From NCBI GenBank assembly GCA_013076295.1, contig RQOL01000828.1:2108001-2172000 (forward strand): a stretch of 64,000 nt of DNA. Direction: 5' to 3'. The DNA comes from Sanderia malayensis. Taxonomy: Eukaryota; Cnidaria; Scyphozoa; Semaeostomeae; Pelagiidae. Positions 46,475-60,200 of this stretch are shown here, in pieces (positions within the stretch are counted from its first letter, which is position 1; each line of letters opens with the position of its first letter). The position numbers and the translations under genes are program-made. The notes beneath the pieces were generated by a model. It did not search any database. It was given only the letters and a program-made list of their open reading frames with translations, and was not told the origin of the DNA.

Positions 46475-47202
46475 TAATTAAATATCACTTGTCATTATGC
46501 TTAGGTCAAATGTTAGTACATATAGTTGCTTGTTTTGTTAGAATTTTTTTTCAAAATTTAAATGCTAAAAGATAATTTCAGGAATATTATTTAACACAAT
46601 TAAGTGAATGTATTTAGCATCTGTAATCCTTAAGCTAGATAACACATGAAAACATAACGTATTACTAAGTACTTTATTCTTCGTTGAATGAATTGTTTAA
46701 TTTCCAATGACTCTATAGAGAACCCACGCAATTCATTATTTGTATGTTTAGATTTTAATTTTCATCGCTAATTTATCATGTCAAACATAAATGTTTAAGA
46801 CATCATATAAGATTATCTTAATGCCTGAATATATTATTCAATGCTATTCATGTAACATGGTACTATGCATGCTATAAATACCCCAGCTCTCCTTCATGTC
46901 CTAGTTAATCTTGCTGTCTGTTTATAAACCTCGAATGAATATAGGAATATAAAAAATAATGTAAAACTCTTAACAAATGTGCACGCCAAATCCAAGAAAT
47001 ATGCTCTTTGTCCTCATTTCACTGCAGATTTGTCTATCAGGGAATTTTCAATGCACTCGTGAGCGAGGCTGTGGATATTTTTTTGTTTTCGAAAATGAAA
47101 TCATAAACGCAAACTTTTAAGAATCACATGTGGATTGTGTTTTAGTGGTTTTGATATCTTGAGGCAAGGTGATTGAACAGAAACAAAAATTACACGATTG
47201 TA
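46475..47202. other. Spacer between EHBP1 and CMTR2
   Basis: AT-rich. Contains the EHBP1 3' UTR and the CMTR2 promoter by position. A TATA-like GCTATAAATACC lies near 46871, about 330 bp before the CMTR2 ATG. Nothing else recognised. Confidence 0.45.
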
Positions 47203-50200
47203 ATGGCCTATAAAAATAGGGAAAATTTTGAGCGGGAATGGGATAGATTGTTCGGTAAAACATTTCAACTCGGAGGGCCTAACGATTACAAAGGGCCTAA
47301 AAATACATGTCATCAACAAAGTTCAAATTTTTATCGCAGCAAAGAAGAACTAGGAGTCACAGCTGAGCAAACTGATGCCATAAAATGGCTAAAAGATGAG
47401 CTTAATACTACTAAATCGTTGTTAAATGACTATGATATTAAAATATGGAGGACTCATACAAACTATATGAATCTTTGTTCCAATATTTCGAGAGTTGTGA
47501 AGAAGAATTTAAATGCCGAGCTGTGTACAAATGCCTGGCTGAAATTTGCAACGATATTAAACTCGTACGACCTTATTCCATCGAATACGAAGAGCAGTGA
47601 TCGTATTTTCGGAAGTGTACATTTGTGTGAAGCACCTGGGGCCTTTATCACTTGCTTGAGCCATCATCTCTTGAAGAAGCATTCAACTTTGCAATGGAAT
47701 TGGCTTGCTACTACCTTAAATCCGTATTTCGAAGGAAATGATATTGAAGCAATGATCAATGATGATCGATTTATAAAGGAAACTCTATCAAATTGGGTTT
47801 TTGGTGTTGACTTCTCAGGAAACATCATGGACATTGACAATGTAAATGCTTTGAAACAAAGAAGCAAGGACCTTCATAGTGTTGATATGGTAAGTACTTT
47901 CAAAGTTATTGTTTTTATTATTATTAATATTATTATCTTTATTTAATGCTAGTGCAAATGCACTACCCCATACAAGGTGTGGGAACACTAAACTGATGGT
48001 AATTCCATCAACTTTGAACTGTATGGATTATAAAATTGCTGGGATGATAACCAGAAAAGCTCCATTAAGTCCCCTCCTTCTTTTAAGCCCCCTCTGAAAC
48101 TTTAAAAATTACACAAGCCCCCCTTAGGGGTTACTAGAACCTTTACAGTATGTGAGCTCAGTATGTTACACTTTACTATTGTAAAAGCTCAATTTACAGT
48201 ATATGTGAGTTCAGTATGTTTTACACTAGGTAACTGCTGATGGTGGTATTGACTGCTCTGATGATCCTTGCAAGCAAGAGATTCTGATTGCTCCATTGCT
48301 TTACTGGGAGATTGTTGCGGCATTTCAGGTTTTGTCTCCTGGGGGCAGCTTTATCATCAAAATGTTCACTGTTTTGGAGAAATTTACAATATCATTGTTG
48401 TATGTACTATACTGCGCATTCAGAGAAGTCCATGTAGGCAAGCCAGGTTTGTTCAAGATTCATTTTGAAATAGATATTGTCTCTTTGTTTTTACATTTTC
48501 TTGTATGAATGTTGTTCAAAAATCTTTCGAAGTTTTATTTCACATGATTCATTTGATCCCTCAATCATTACATTCTCAGATGATGGATGTTTTGGTATTT
48601 TTATTTTAGGACCAAGTAAACCAGGAAATTCAGAAATTTATGTTGTCTGCAAAGACTTCTATGGTCTTGAGAATCTTAGTCAAGGATTTATTGACATTGT
48701 CATGAAGTGTACTGTGACAAAGGACTACACAGAACCACTTATAGAAGACAAATGCATGCCAAAAGATTTTATGGACAGAATCATAGAATGTGAAGAGTAC
48801 TTCATTTGCCATCAGACAGAAGCGATTCAAGCAAATATCAAAGCATTCACAAATATCTCCAAAGGTAAAAAATGGTTTGTTCAACATGCAAAAGATTTCT
48901 TCTCTGAAGAATTCATAAAGAAATTTCAGCTTGAACCCATTGAGAGTAAAGATCACATAGCATATTCAAGCACAAACAGGAAAAGTACTGTAGCGAATCA
49001 TTATACAAAAGAACATAGTCACAACTTTCATGTTGGTAATTTCTATGAGAGACAATCAAAAAAGAAAGTTCAATGGTCTGAGAAACTTCAACTCGAAGGT
49101 AACAAAATGTTTATGTATCATAGATTAAATATTGTACATAGATATTTATTATAATAGTTTAGCAAACTTTGCTTTGCTATATGAAACAAACCATGGTTCC
49201 TGGAGGTACAGGTAAAATAATTATTTTGAAAACCAAGGCCACTTTTTTTTATAGCAGTGAGTGATGCTTCATTTGTGTTTTTGTAGATGAAGCTGAACTT
49301 TTGCAGACAAAAACAGCTTGGTTTCGTGACGCAAGCAAGAAGATGCTCACATCTCAGGAGATTGAGAATTGGAAACCTGTTGTTGGGAAGCACTTTGAGA
49401 GGATAAGAAGTACACAATTCTGTGGAAATTATGTCTTGCTTGCATTGTTTGAAGTTCGAGAACTTCTCTTAGACGTGAGAGGAAAGATAGAGGAACATAA
49501 CTTAGAATTTGAACTTGAAGAAGCTCTTGGAAAGGAGAAAAATCATTCAAGCATTGCAATTGTTGGTAAAAATAATTCTTGTGGGTCTAGATATGTTGGA
49601 ATTGTTCAAGATGCTTGCCATGCCAATGTAAGAAATTTGCTAAAGCAATGTTCAAACACTGATAATGTAAAAGATAGATCAGGGAGTCCTTTGGTGACGT
49701 TATTTGACTTTCATGATGATTCAATGTTCGATTCTCTGGATAAAGTTTCTGGAATTACAGCAGAAAACATGCAAGAGACTGGTGTTGACATTTTAATAAG
49801 CTCTGCCTTGCGAGAAGAACAAAATACTGACCAAGAAACTTCGCAGAACATGTTTTTATTTACGCTGATTTTAGCACTGAAAATACTCAATCCTGGCGGT
49901 ATGCTGCTCTGTGAAATTGGAGATGTATTTAGCAATTTCAATGGAGGAATCATCTGCATTTTATCAAGGATTTTCGATAAACTGCGAATTTGCAAGCCGT
50001 GTTTCTCGAACGGCAGAAGTAAACGGTACATGGTGTGTCACGGATATTTGGGTCAAAACGAACAACTGTTGGAATATCTATTGGCCATTACAAAACTGGA
50101 AACTGGTCAGAATAATACAGTATTGCATTTGATACCGATACAAAACATTCTCGAGGACAATTTTCTTCGATATTTACATCACACTAACTCACTTCATGCG

Positions 50201-50245
50201 AAAATTGAACTGCATTTTCTGAGCAAAATACAGAAGCGATTGTAG
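47203..50245 (+). CDS. CMTR2: Cap-specific mRNA (nucleoside-2'-O-)-methyltransferase 2
   Basis: CMTR2 methylates the ribose 2'-O of the second transcribed nucleotide of capped mRNA (cap2). Four exons (47203-47889, 48230-48446, 48610-49098, 49287-50245) sum to 783 residues (human 770). The Rossmann methyltransferase domain shows the SAM-binding CEAPGAFI motif and the catalytic residues K114 (in NAELCTNAWLKF), D233 (in VTADGG) and K273 (in GGSFIIKMFT), matching human K117, D235 and K275. The C-terminal half is the second, non-catalytic Rossmann-like domain typical of the family. The ATG at 47203 gives MAYKNREN; an extended frame further upstream lacks an ATG. An AATAAA lies at 50397-50402. The adjacent downstream gene converges on it. 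Confidence 0.95.
48057..48125. mobile_element. MITE fragment in CMTR2 intron 1
   Basis: Contains CCATTAAGTCCCCTCC and TTTTAAGCCCCCTCTGAAAC, as in the interior of the TACCGTATTT-type elements, without clear ends. Confidence 0.4.
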
Positions 50246-51228
50246 GTGAAAGATAATCGCACTGATAGCGAAATCATCGAGCTTTTTAGACTTTTTGTAA
50301 ACATTTGGTGTTTGAATACTTTTTGTAAATAGCTACTGTGAATTGCATTGTGAGTATTAATTTATTACCAGTCAGAAAACACGATAATGTTTAATGAATA
50401 AAGTTGAAAAACACAAGAAAATATCTTTTTCTTACCTTGCAAAACTGTCCAGCGAAATCACGTTCATTTCTTTATCAGTTGTTTTGATATCTTTTTGGTC
50501 TCCTTCACCATTTCCTCTCTTTAATTTCCCTTTCACCGTTATATAACGTTGTCTTCAATAATAACAAATAAATTTCAAGCGAAAAAAAGCATTCTGGAGC
50601 ATTACGAAGATTAATAAACTTCGTACTAGACATATATTACTGGCGAAAATTGCTCGTCCAAAATAAAATGAAACCTCGACAAAATCATTCCGTCTTGTGT
50701 AAAAGAAGCGAAGCGTGGAAAAACACGTGACTTTACCAACCCTGCACAGCCAATGAAAATGTCCAGATTCAGAAGATTCAGAGAGAATGCATTGTTATGC
50801 AAATTAAGTTGTTCCACTTTCTTTGATTGACACGTACAAAAATTAAATAACAAGTTTACAAACTTTTAACAGCTCGAAAAGTAAAAAGATAATATCGGTC
50901 AAAACTTGACTAAACCTGACTAAAAATACATACAAGATGTCGCTATAAAACGCAACTGAAATTTACAACATTAAACATATACAACATCAAATCTTAATAA
51001 GAAGTTTAATTTTAAACGTCTACAGAGAGCTTGAAGAAATGACACCGAATAAAAGTATGTGCGTTTGTCTGGGCAGTGGAATGTTGTAAAACTCAAGTTA
51101 AAATTAATAATAGCAGTTTATTTATTGCAGAAAGTTAGAGAAAGTTAGCGAATGGCCTGGTAAACATATAGCAAACAAATAGGACACACGTTTAAATAAT
51201 ACATCAATAAAAACCTGACTAATTCTTG
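50246..51228. other. Convergent spacer between CMTR2 and the centrosomal gene
   Basis: Holds the CMTR2 polyadenylation signal. A self-complementary GTTATATAAC (50538-50547) precedes a minus-strand ATG with 13 codons and a donor near 50437. It could be a small unrecognised transcript, but no continuation was found. Confidence 0.4.
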
Positions 51229-54200
51229 CTATTTTGTGGGTGTCTTGGCTTTCACAATTTTGTCCTGAAAAGATCCAAATGCACAAGGGATTAATTGACA
51301 AGAAGCATGATGTATTTTACTTGAATTGTGTATAGCAAAATACTTTTCATGCATCGAAAGTTCAGAAACAAACCTCCAAATTCTGGCTTGCTTTAATCAT
51401 CGTCCCATGAGTCGTTTTAACTTAAAAATAAACCAGATGTTGAGTTAATTAAACGGGCATGATAATGGTGCAAAAATGTTGACCTTAAATGTGAAAAGTA
51501 GATTTTTGCTCACGCTTTTCGAGTAGTTTTCTTTCAAGATCACTTTTCAATTTATTTGATTCCTTGAAAAAAAGTAAACAAAATTAGTTGACAACCAGTT
51601 TAATCGCAGAGAAAATAAATGAGTGAATAAACCAGTCAACTTAAAAAAGAGCGTGCGTGACATAAATATAACAACAAAAACATAGCCACTAACCTCGAGT
51701 CTCTGAAGGGAAGATTTGATTAATTTATCTTGAAAGCATAATTTCTTTTTAAGGCTTATTATTTCCATCTTTAACTGCTGATTCTATGAACAAATGAATT
51801 CAGTTCTACCATTGTTACAACCATTAAGCATATAAATTTATTACAAGATTATGACTATTAATGAGAGAGCACAAATTAATATTACCTCAGCAGTGGTGGC
51901 TGGATCTTTGCTTTCCCCATTCTGACAAGCATCCTCAGGTTTCATAAGATCAAGGAGACGATGACACTCTTTCAAATCAAGCGAAATTTTCTCAGCTTCC
52001 GATATCAGATCATTCACCTGGTGAAAAAAGCAACAAAACTTACATACACAAACCGAAGCAATAATTCCTGTAAATCTTCAAATTTAAAACTTCAAAAGTG
52101 GATGGCAAGTTTGACTTAGCTGTTATGTAATAGCTACACCCAATAAGCCAAGAAGTAAACGTGGGACACCCAATAATACTGTCTAATTATTTATAATAGT
52201 ATTAAAACCATCTTTTAAGCCTCCATTCAAAATTGCGAAATATTTTATAAGCATCCAGCCGCTTATTAAATGCAATACAGACAGTATTATAATTTTAAGG
52301 ACCGTAGATCACCATTATACCTGTGTTTTGCTAACAGATTTGTGCATATGAAGAATGGCATGGACATTCTGCATCAGTGAAACTCTTTGGAAGCAGTTAT
52401 CAAGTTTATTCTTCAACATGACGTAGTCTTCTATCTTGCCACGAACAAATACCTGCTCGCGCTTTGCATCACTGTAAACTGTTGCCAAACTTGATGGAGA
52501 CAGCAGATAGGAGTTTTCTCCAGGAGAACCTGTAAACATAGTACACTAATGTTCATAAAACCATCAAATGGTACGTAATACAGTCAATTCTGTCTAATTC
52601 GAGCACCCTGGGGAAGCGTGGAAATATTCTAATTACAAAAAGCTCGAATTATAGAGGTTTGTTTTATAAGAGTTGGTTCATTGGTGATCCTTTCGATCCG
52701 TGAGAATTTCGTTCGAATTAGATAGAGTTCGAATTACACGAGTTCGAACTAAGCAGATTTGACTGTAATGCCAAAATACCGCCTGAAAATTCGGGATTAA
52801 AACAGCTTCAGGAGTAAGAGGTTATTAAAATTACTCTCTAATTCATACCATTCTCTTTTGTTGGTGTTTCTTGTATTCCATATCGAGAATTCTCATTTGA
52901 CTTTGTTGCTTCGATGTCCTGTTGAAATTCCGATGCAAAAAGTGCTCTGCGAATGGTATTGCTTCTGGCATCGGTAGCAATGCCTGCGGCCAAGTCTCTA
53001 TCGGTATTAGCTGACGTAATTTCTGAAAGTAAATCAATATTTAATCAGATAATTGAACCACAAGAAACGTAAACGCATATATATGCACTAAGAGCTTCAA
53101 TGTGATAACAATTACATATTGGACGATTTTTATTGCAGTGAAAAGCGTCAGGTTTGGGCCTCATTTCCATCATGGATCTCATATTCGAGTCCTGGAATAT
53201 GAAAGCTCGCATAATACTGGCTAGACAAGACCAGCGAACTCCATATAAGAAGTCTTCTTATATAGAGTTCACTGGACAAGACATAGGTTGAGCAGCTTTT
53301 AATTGTGGTAAAATATATCACGTTCGAGTCTACTCTCCATTATAGGTCTAGAGAATTATATAGGTTCAAGCCCTGGAAAACAAGAGCTTGCAGAATACTG
53401 GTGGAGCACAGTAAACACCCGCATATAAGAACCAGCGAATTAAGAACCTTCCAGGCTGAAATCCCTGGTCAAAACAATAGAAAAGACAATAGGCTATTGT
53501 ATTTGAACAATAGGCTGGATGCAGAATTCACAGGTTCTTATATGTGTTTACTGTGATCTCAATCGACAACAATAGTAGTCAACAATAATACACAGATTCG
53601 TATACAAACTTGATGAATCGAGTGGGCTGTCGAGTTGCTGTTCGAGTTTTTCACGCAGTGCAATATTAGCATCGATGCTCTTTTGAAGCTGACGTCTTAG
53701 AATACGTATCTCCTCAAGCAGCATCTGCAGCAATGAAGCATCGAACCCGCTAGCAGCATTGGCTGCATTTTCCGATGCTTTGTCATTACCTGTTTTATGA
53801 AATAAACAAGCAGGGTATGATTAACAATAAAAATGCAATGTAAGAGATTTTCTTTAGCGTTTTAAATTCCCAAACTTTTAATTAAGAAAAATATTTTCGG
53901 ATATCTATCATTAACGTATTTTGAACAAAGTTTAATTATCATTTTTATTTAAATCATTTGTTACTTTAATTTAAAATTTACTTATATTTAATTATATTTA
54001 TATAAATTATGAAAATATATCTTAAATATTTTAAATATCATATTTATTTCAAAATTCCAAAGGGCTAAATATCTTAAGATATGATAGCTTTATGTAAACT
54101 TTAGAGCCTACAATTTAATATTTACAAGAGCTTAAAGTTTAGTTTATGAATATTACAGCCTCGTGGGACTATAATCCAAGTCACAGGATCTACACACGGT

Positions 54201-57200
54201 ACTTAAAGGTGTCTTGGATCTGAGATGCACGCCACTATCTGTAAAAAGCAAGCATTCACTTCGGTTACTTGACCTTATTTCATCTATTTAAACATGGCAA
54301 CCTTGTCGCTAAAATATCCATGCAGGTACCCCCTTTTAACACGATCAGATATACATATGATTGACTGGCAGAAAGACGAGGACACGGGGGTAGGGAAAGA
54401 GAGATTGTTGTGTGATTACCTGGTGATGAGCTGATTGTCTTGTTACGTGCCACAGTTGCATTGAGTTGTTCTTGTAATCGATCGTACAGACTAACTTCTT
54501 CTTGTAAGTTTGTTGTTAATTTGCTCAGTTCGTGTATCTGTTGGTGAAGTCTTCTAATCTTCTCCTTGTCACTAGAAAACAAATGAGAATTTCAAATAAT
54601 AATGCCTGACTCAAATAGATTTCTCAAAGCAGAATAAAATCAACTACGCATAAGAAACTTTGACCTAGATTATGAAAAAGTCTCTTTAAATAAGAAACTT
54701 TCTGAGGCCTGAATTTAAAAAAGTAGTTTCTTATTCACGGGTACTTGCCGTACTGGTTTTAAAAGGTAAATAATCAGCTTACGGTGATGACAATGTCAGC
54801 AATTTCACCTACCGTATTTTTTCTAATTAGCGCCCACCCTCTTTTAAGTGCCCCCTCTAATAAGCGCCCATCCAATTTTGCAAAATATTTAATAAGCGCC
54901 CGGGCGCTTATTAGATGAAATACGCTAATCTAAACTGTAAACAGCTTTAAACAACGCTTACCTTTGTCTCTCCTTCATTAACTCGTCGATTCTAGACTTC
55001 TGTTTCTTCACGACGGTCTGTCGTTCCATGCTCTGGGTCCGCAAAATATCATTGTCCCTTATGACATGTGCCCTCAACTGCGGATCCTTGATATTCTCTG
55101 CGTCACGTTCAACCATTGTCAATCGATGCTCAAGCTGCGCGCGCAATGAGTCATTGTTCTTAATGCTGAGTTCCAGCTCCTTCTTCAATCCACGCATTTC
55201 GGCAATGTGCAAAGCGATCAACTCTTCATTAGTTTGCTTCTCGTGCAATCCATCAGACGTGCTGTACCTATCGCTTGATTCAATACCAGTTGGCATCAGA
55301 CTCCTCTGAGGTTCCTCGCTTGTTTTCAAATCATTTTGCAGTGATTCAATTAATCGATCCTTCTCAACAACAGATGATTTCAAACGCTTATACTCAACCT
55401 GCAGCATGTTATAATCCTCTCGCAGAGAACCCATACTCTTGATCGTTTGCTCCAGGGTATTTATCACTTCAGTTTTGTTTTTCACTTGCTCCTTAAGTGA
55501 ATCGATCTGTTTCTGTGTCTCGCGTGTCCGTGCGGCAATCTGCGTGGTGTCTGCCTGCGATTCTTGGTTTCGATACGTCTTGTTGCGCGGTGTTGTCTGT
55601 GTGAAGGCTGTGATGGAGCTGAGGGGTGAAACGAGAGCTGAACTTGTTTCCTGTGGTGCAAACCGCTGCAAATGATTTAGCTCTAGTCTTGTGCTCTCAA
55701 ATTCTTTCGGCTTGATCTGAAGGCCACTGAACGAAGAGTTCAAAGATCTACAATTTAATAAAATGAAGAAAATTATAATGTAGCTATAAACGAGTGATCT
55801 GGTGTCGTTTTTATTCGGATACCGCCAGAGCTTAAAACTATCTCTCTAAAAATAGAGAGCATCTCTGTTTGTAGAGATGCGCTCTCGAAAAAATCTCTAT
55901 TCCGAACTCGCGAGGAACTAAAAAGTTTCTTCGCCCACTAAGGAATACGAGATATTATAATAAACTGTAATTAATAGAAAAAAAACTCTTACTCGATTTT
56001 TGTCTTCGCAGCTTTTTCAAGCTCAGCTTTCATGTTTTCAATTCGCAAATCCCTTTCACTGATTCTTGCACGAAGGGCATCGTTCTCTCGCAGTAACGAG
56101 GCTCGCATCTGTGGATCCTTGAACTGTGCAGCCTCTTTCTCAGCCTGAGACAAACGGTGCTCAAGTTGTTCTCGCAATGCATCATTGTTACGAATGCTCT
56201 GCTCCAGCTCTCTTCTCAGCTCCCGCATCTCTGCGATATGCATGGCAATGAGATTATCGGTTTTGTCTTTAGATGATTCCTCACCACTGTACTGCTTTGC
56301 AGTTGCGGTATTCTGTTTTTCTTGCTTGTAAAACTCCAGCTGATGTCTCAAGGCTGCAATGTAAGCATCTCTCTTCTGTATTGCCTCTTGTAGAGTCACA
56401 TCTTCAACTAGTTGACTAGTATTCGTCGAGACAGGCCTGGTCGGAGCTGACTTTTGCGGTGTCATACTCGTTGCAATGTCAGCACAAACCTTTTGCCTGG
56501 ATAACTCTTTTTCAAGCATGTTCTTTATGTCATCTTTCTTCTTGTTTTGGTCCTCCAAACTAAGATGAGTATTAAACTTGGTTACTTTACACTGTTAAAG
56601 CAAGCATAAAACCCCGCCTGTCCCGAGCCCTTCCCCCTGGAAAGCTCTATCAAGCACTGTAAAAACAACATATCTCTTATTTCAACCAGGGGGTTCTATA
56701 CTACAATTATCATTCCCAATTCATGCATACCTTTCTATCATGTCTTTGTACGTCTTGTTAATATAACTAAGCTCTTTAACATTCTGCTCTAATTGTTTCT
56801 TCATCTCCTCCGCAGAGGCCAATTCATCTACTAATCTTCGAAGTTCCACTTCCAAGCCATTCCTTTCGACCAACGATACACTCCTCTCTTTGCTCAACTC
56901 ATTCCTCAGCCCGTTAAATTGTCGTTCGTATTCTCGCAGTTTCTCCTGCAAATCGGCATTCGTTGTTTGCAACTCGTGCATCCTCTTCTTTACGAGCTCA
57001 ATCTCGGGATCAACCGAATTCTTTCGTAACTCGGCAGCCTTGGCGACTTCGTTCAACTGTCGCTGCAAGACTCGGTTGACGTTCTCGCTGTTTCGCAATT
57101 CATCGGTCAATCGTTGAACGCCACGAGACGCCTGTTGTAGATTACGAATTTCGTCTCGTAATCGTACGGCTATCGATTTCGCTTCTTCGTTGTCAGCCTC

Positions 57201-60200
57201 GAGCTCTGCGATTCGTGCATTCGCCTTCTTCAATTCGTCGGCCAGTGCGAGAAGCTCGCCGTCGTTCGTGCCTTTGAGATTCTCGTACGTTTTCGACACC
57301 TCGCCGAGCTTGTTACGAAGCCGTTCGTTCAAAACTCGCAGCTCATTTCGATCCTGTTGCAGTAAATTGAAATCTCTGTTCTGTTTTTCCAATTGTTCCT
57401 TCTCTTCTTCAACCATGGCAATCTTACGCGTTAATTTGTCACCATTTTCAATCGATTTTTGCAGTTCTGCGTTTTTCTCTTCTAATTGCTTCATGAGTAC
57501 GTCTTTATCTTTCTCAAACAGCTCAGACTTTTTCTTCAATTTGTTGATGACTTCCTGGTTATCCTTCAACTGAAAAATCAATGAAAATACAAACATAAAG
57601 TTACAAAAATCCAAGGCAACCCGAAAGAGCTGAAACTCATGCTTTAAAATCAACAAAAATCATCAGAAAATCACAAACCTCTTGTTTCATATTATTCAGT
57701 TCAAGAATCTTCTCATTTAATTCTTTTCTTAATAGCACATTCACTTCGTCGATTTGAATAATTTGCTTGGCTGTTGCTTCCCTATTTCTTTCAACATCAT
57801 CAGCATCACGCTGTGATTTCCTCTGAAAACTCAGCTCAGCACTCAAAGCCGCTATCTCACTCTCCAAATTCTTAATAACAGTCTTTGCTTCTTCGCAATT
57901 ACTTGTCAAAGATTCCAACTCTTTATTTCGAAGCTGTGAGAATCTTTCGTAGTGAAGCTTGAATTCTGCCAATTCTACCTCAGCCTCGCTCGCATTCTGG
58001 CCTCCTTCTCGTAGCTCCTTTCTCAGCAATGCACATTCGGCTTGCTGTTTCTTTAGCCTCTCTTGCAATTCATCTCGCTCCTAAACATAAACAATAATGC
58101 GTGTATACATGCTTAGAATAAGCCCACCTCAGTTACATAATGTTATTTCACCTTTGGTTTCGATAGCCTATGATATAATAAAGTAATATAAAATATTATA
58201 AAATTGAATTTCAAGTATTTGTAACATACCTTTCTCAATCTTTCGACCATCTCAGCAATATCTGCTTCGAACGGATTGCCGCCTCGCAAATCAGTCTTAT
58301 GCGATTCTCCATCTGCACCATTAGGAGGCGATGCCTGATCGAGGCGGGCTTGCAATGACTTATTCCATTGTTCAAGGTCTTCTAGCTGGCATTGCAGCTT
58401 TTTAATTTCCAACTGGGCAGTCATTAAATCTTCAGCTTCGTTTTCATTGCTTGACTGTTTCGATGCATTGATTGAGTTGATCTCCTTCTCAAGATGCTCC
58501 CTGAGAGCCTCATTTTGACGTAGGCCTTCTTCATAGCGAGATCTGAGATGACTGACTGAGTCTAGTTCAAATTGAAGATCTTCTGTCGAGCTTTAAAAGA
58601 AATACAAAAAGTTACATGGAAATCTAAGGTATCAAAATCACGATGTTTCTGCTCAAGACAATAAAAAACAATAGCCTATTGTGTTTAAACAATAGTCTGA
58701 ATGCATAATTTGCGGGTATGTATATGCGAGTTTCTACTGTATAAAGAAAAACACAGTGGATTTTCGCTCTATGGCATGGAAATCTCACCTTCGGGCTAGA
58801 TTTTTACTGTTCAACTCGGTGATAAGATCTTGATACCTTTGCCTGTCATCTTCCGCAGCTTGGAGCAATTTCTTTTGTTGCTCTAATTGTATTTTCAGAA
58901 GTTCTTTTAAATCTGAAGAATCAACCTGCAACAGGGGAAAAATCGATGAATTCGTTGATAAAAAACATCATCTCAACCAGCCATTACGTACAGTAAGATA
59001 CGATCCAACACACCCCAATAATATAGAACTTTGTATTAGTTATCAATTGATAACATAGCTAGTCACGGGGGAGAAATAGAGAAACTACATTACCTCGTCC
59101 ACACCATCTGCAACGATCTGTGAGTTTCTTTTTGACAACGATTTCTCCTTCTCTAGTTCTAGTCTCAAATAATGAATCTCAGATTTGAGTTTGTCTGCTT
59201 CGTCAATGCTTACCTGAAACAGCATTTTCAAATATGATAAATACACAGATACTCACAAAAATTGTTAAGAATTAACCACACAGGAAAAAGCACGGGGAAA
59301 ATAAACACACGAACTCACCGATGATTGTAGCCTCGTATCCAAGTCCTCCAATTGTGCAGCTAGCTTCTCGTTCGCTTCCATGGATTCTAAAAGCTTCTTC
59401 TCGACATTTTCTTTTGATGATTTCAGTGAGTTTGCTTCGGCGTGAAGGTCTCCAAGTCGTTGCTGAATAAAGAACAAATACATCATTGAACACAGAAATT
59501 TAAACTTAACATTAATATATAACACAATATATTATAATATTGCCTACTCATACTATATTGCTTTCATTAAATGAATGTGTTATTTCAAGCATTATTATGT
59601 TAATTTATTGTATTATTATATTAAATATTTCAAGTTGATTATTCTTCTACCTCGAGGTTGACTTTCTGTTCTTGCAATTTCTGAAGAGATTCTTGCACAT
59701 CTTTGCCAACATTTACATGATTTTGTAGTTCCTAATAGAACGAAAACAAGATCCAAATAGAATAAACAATAACAACTGACCCCCCTGGAATGCATTTAGG
59801 AACCCAGAGGTGGGAGACATGTAAATCGATAGCTGCTTACGTGTAGTTTTGAATCTTTTTCTTTGCATTGTCTAACCAAATCTTCTTTGCTGTTTTGCAA
59901 ATCTTGAATCTCCTTTTTTAGATCTTCAAGTTTATCTCTGTAAATCAGGAATGAAATTAATCAATTCAAGTTATTCCTTGCTTAGCTTACAACACTGATC
60001 AGCTAGCCGGCCTAAAAATTGCAACATGTATCTAAATCAGGTAGCTAGTGCAGCACCATACCTCGCCTGTTTCAATTGATTTTCCTTGCTCTCCAACTCA
60101 AGCTTCATGTTATCAAACTTCAACGTGATTTCGATATTCTGAAACCAAAGAAGCACATTTTAAACAGAGAAATCTAACCTCAGGGTGAATAAAAATTAGC

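Noticed and set aside
50437..50547. Small minus-strand TATA gene
   Set aside because: Only 13 codons before a stop and no downstream exon recognised.
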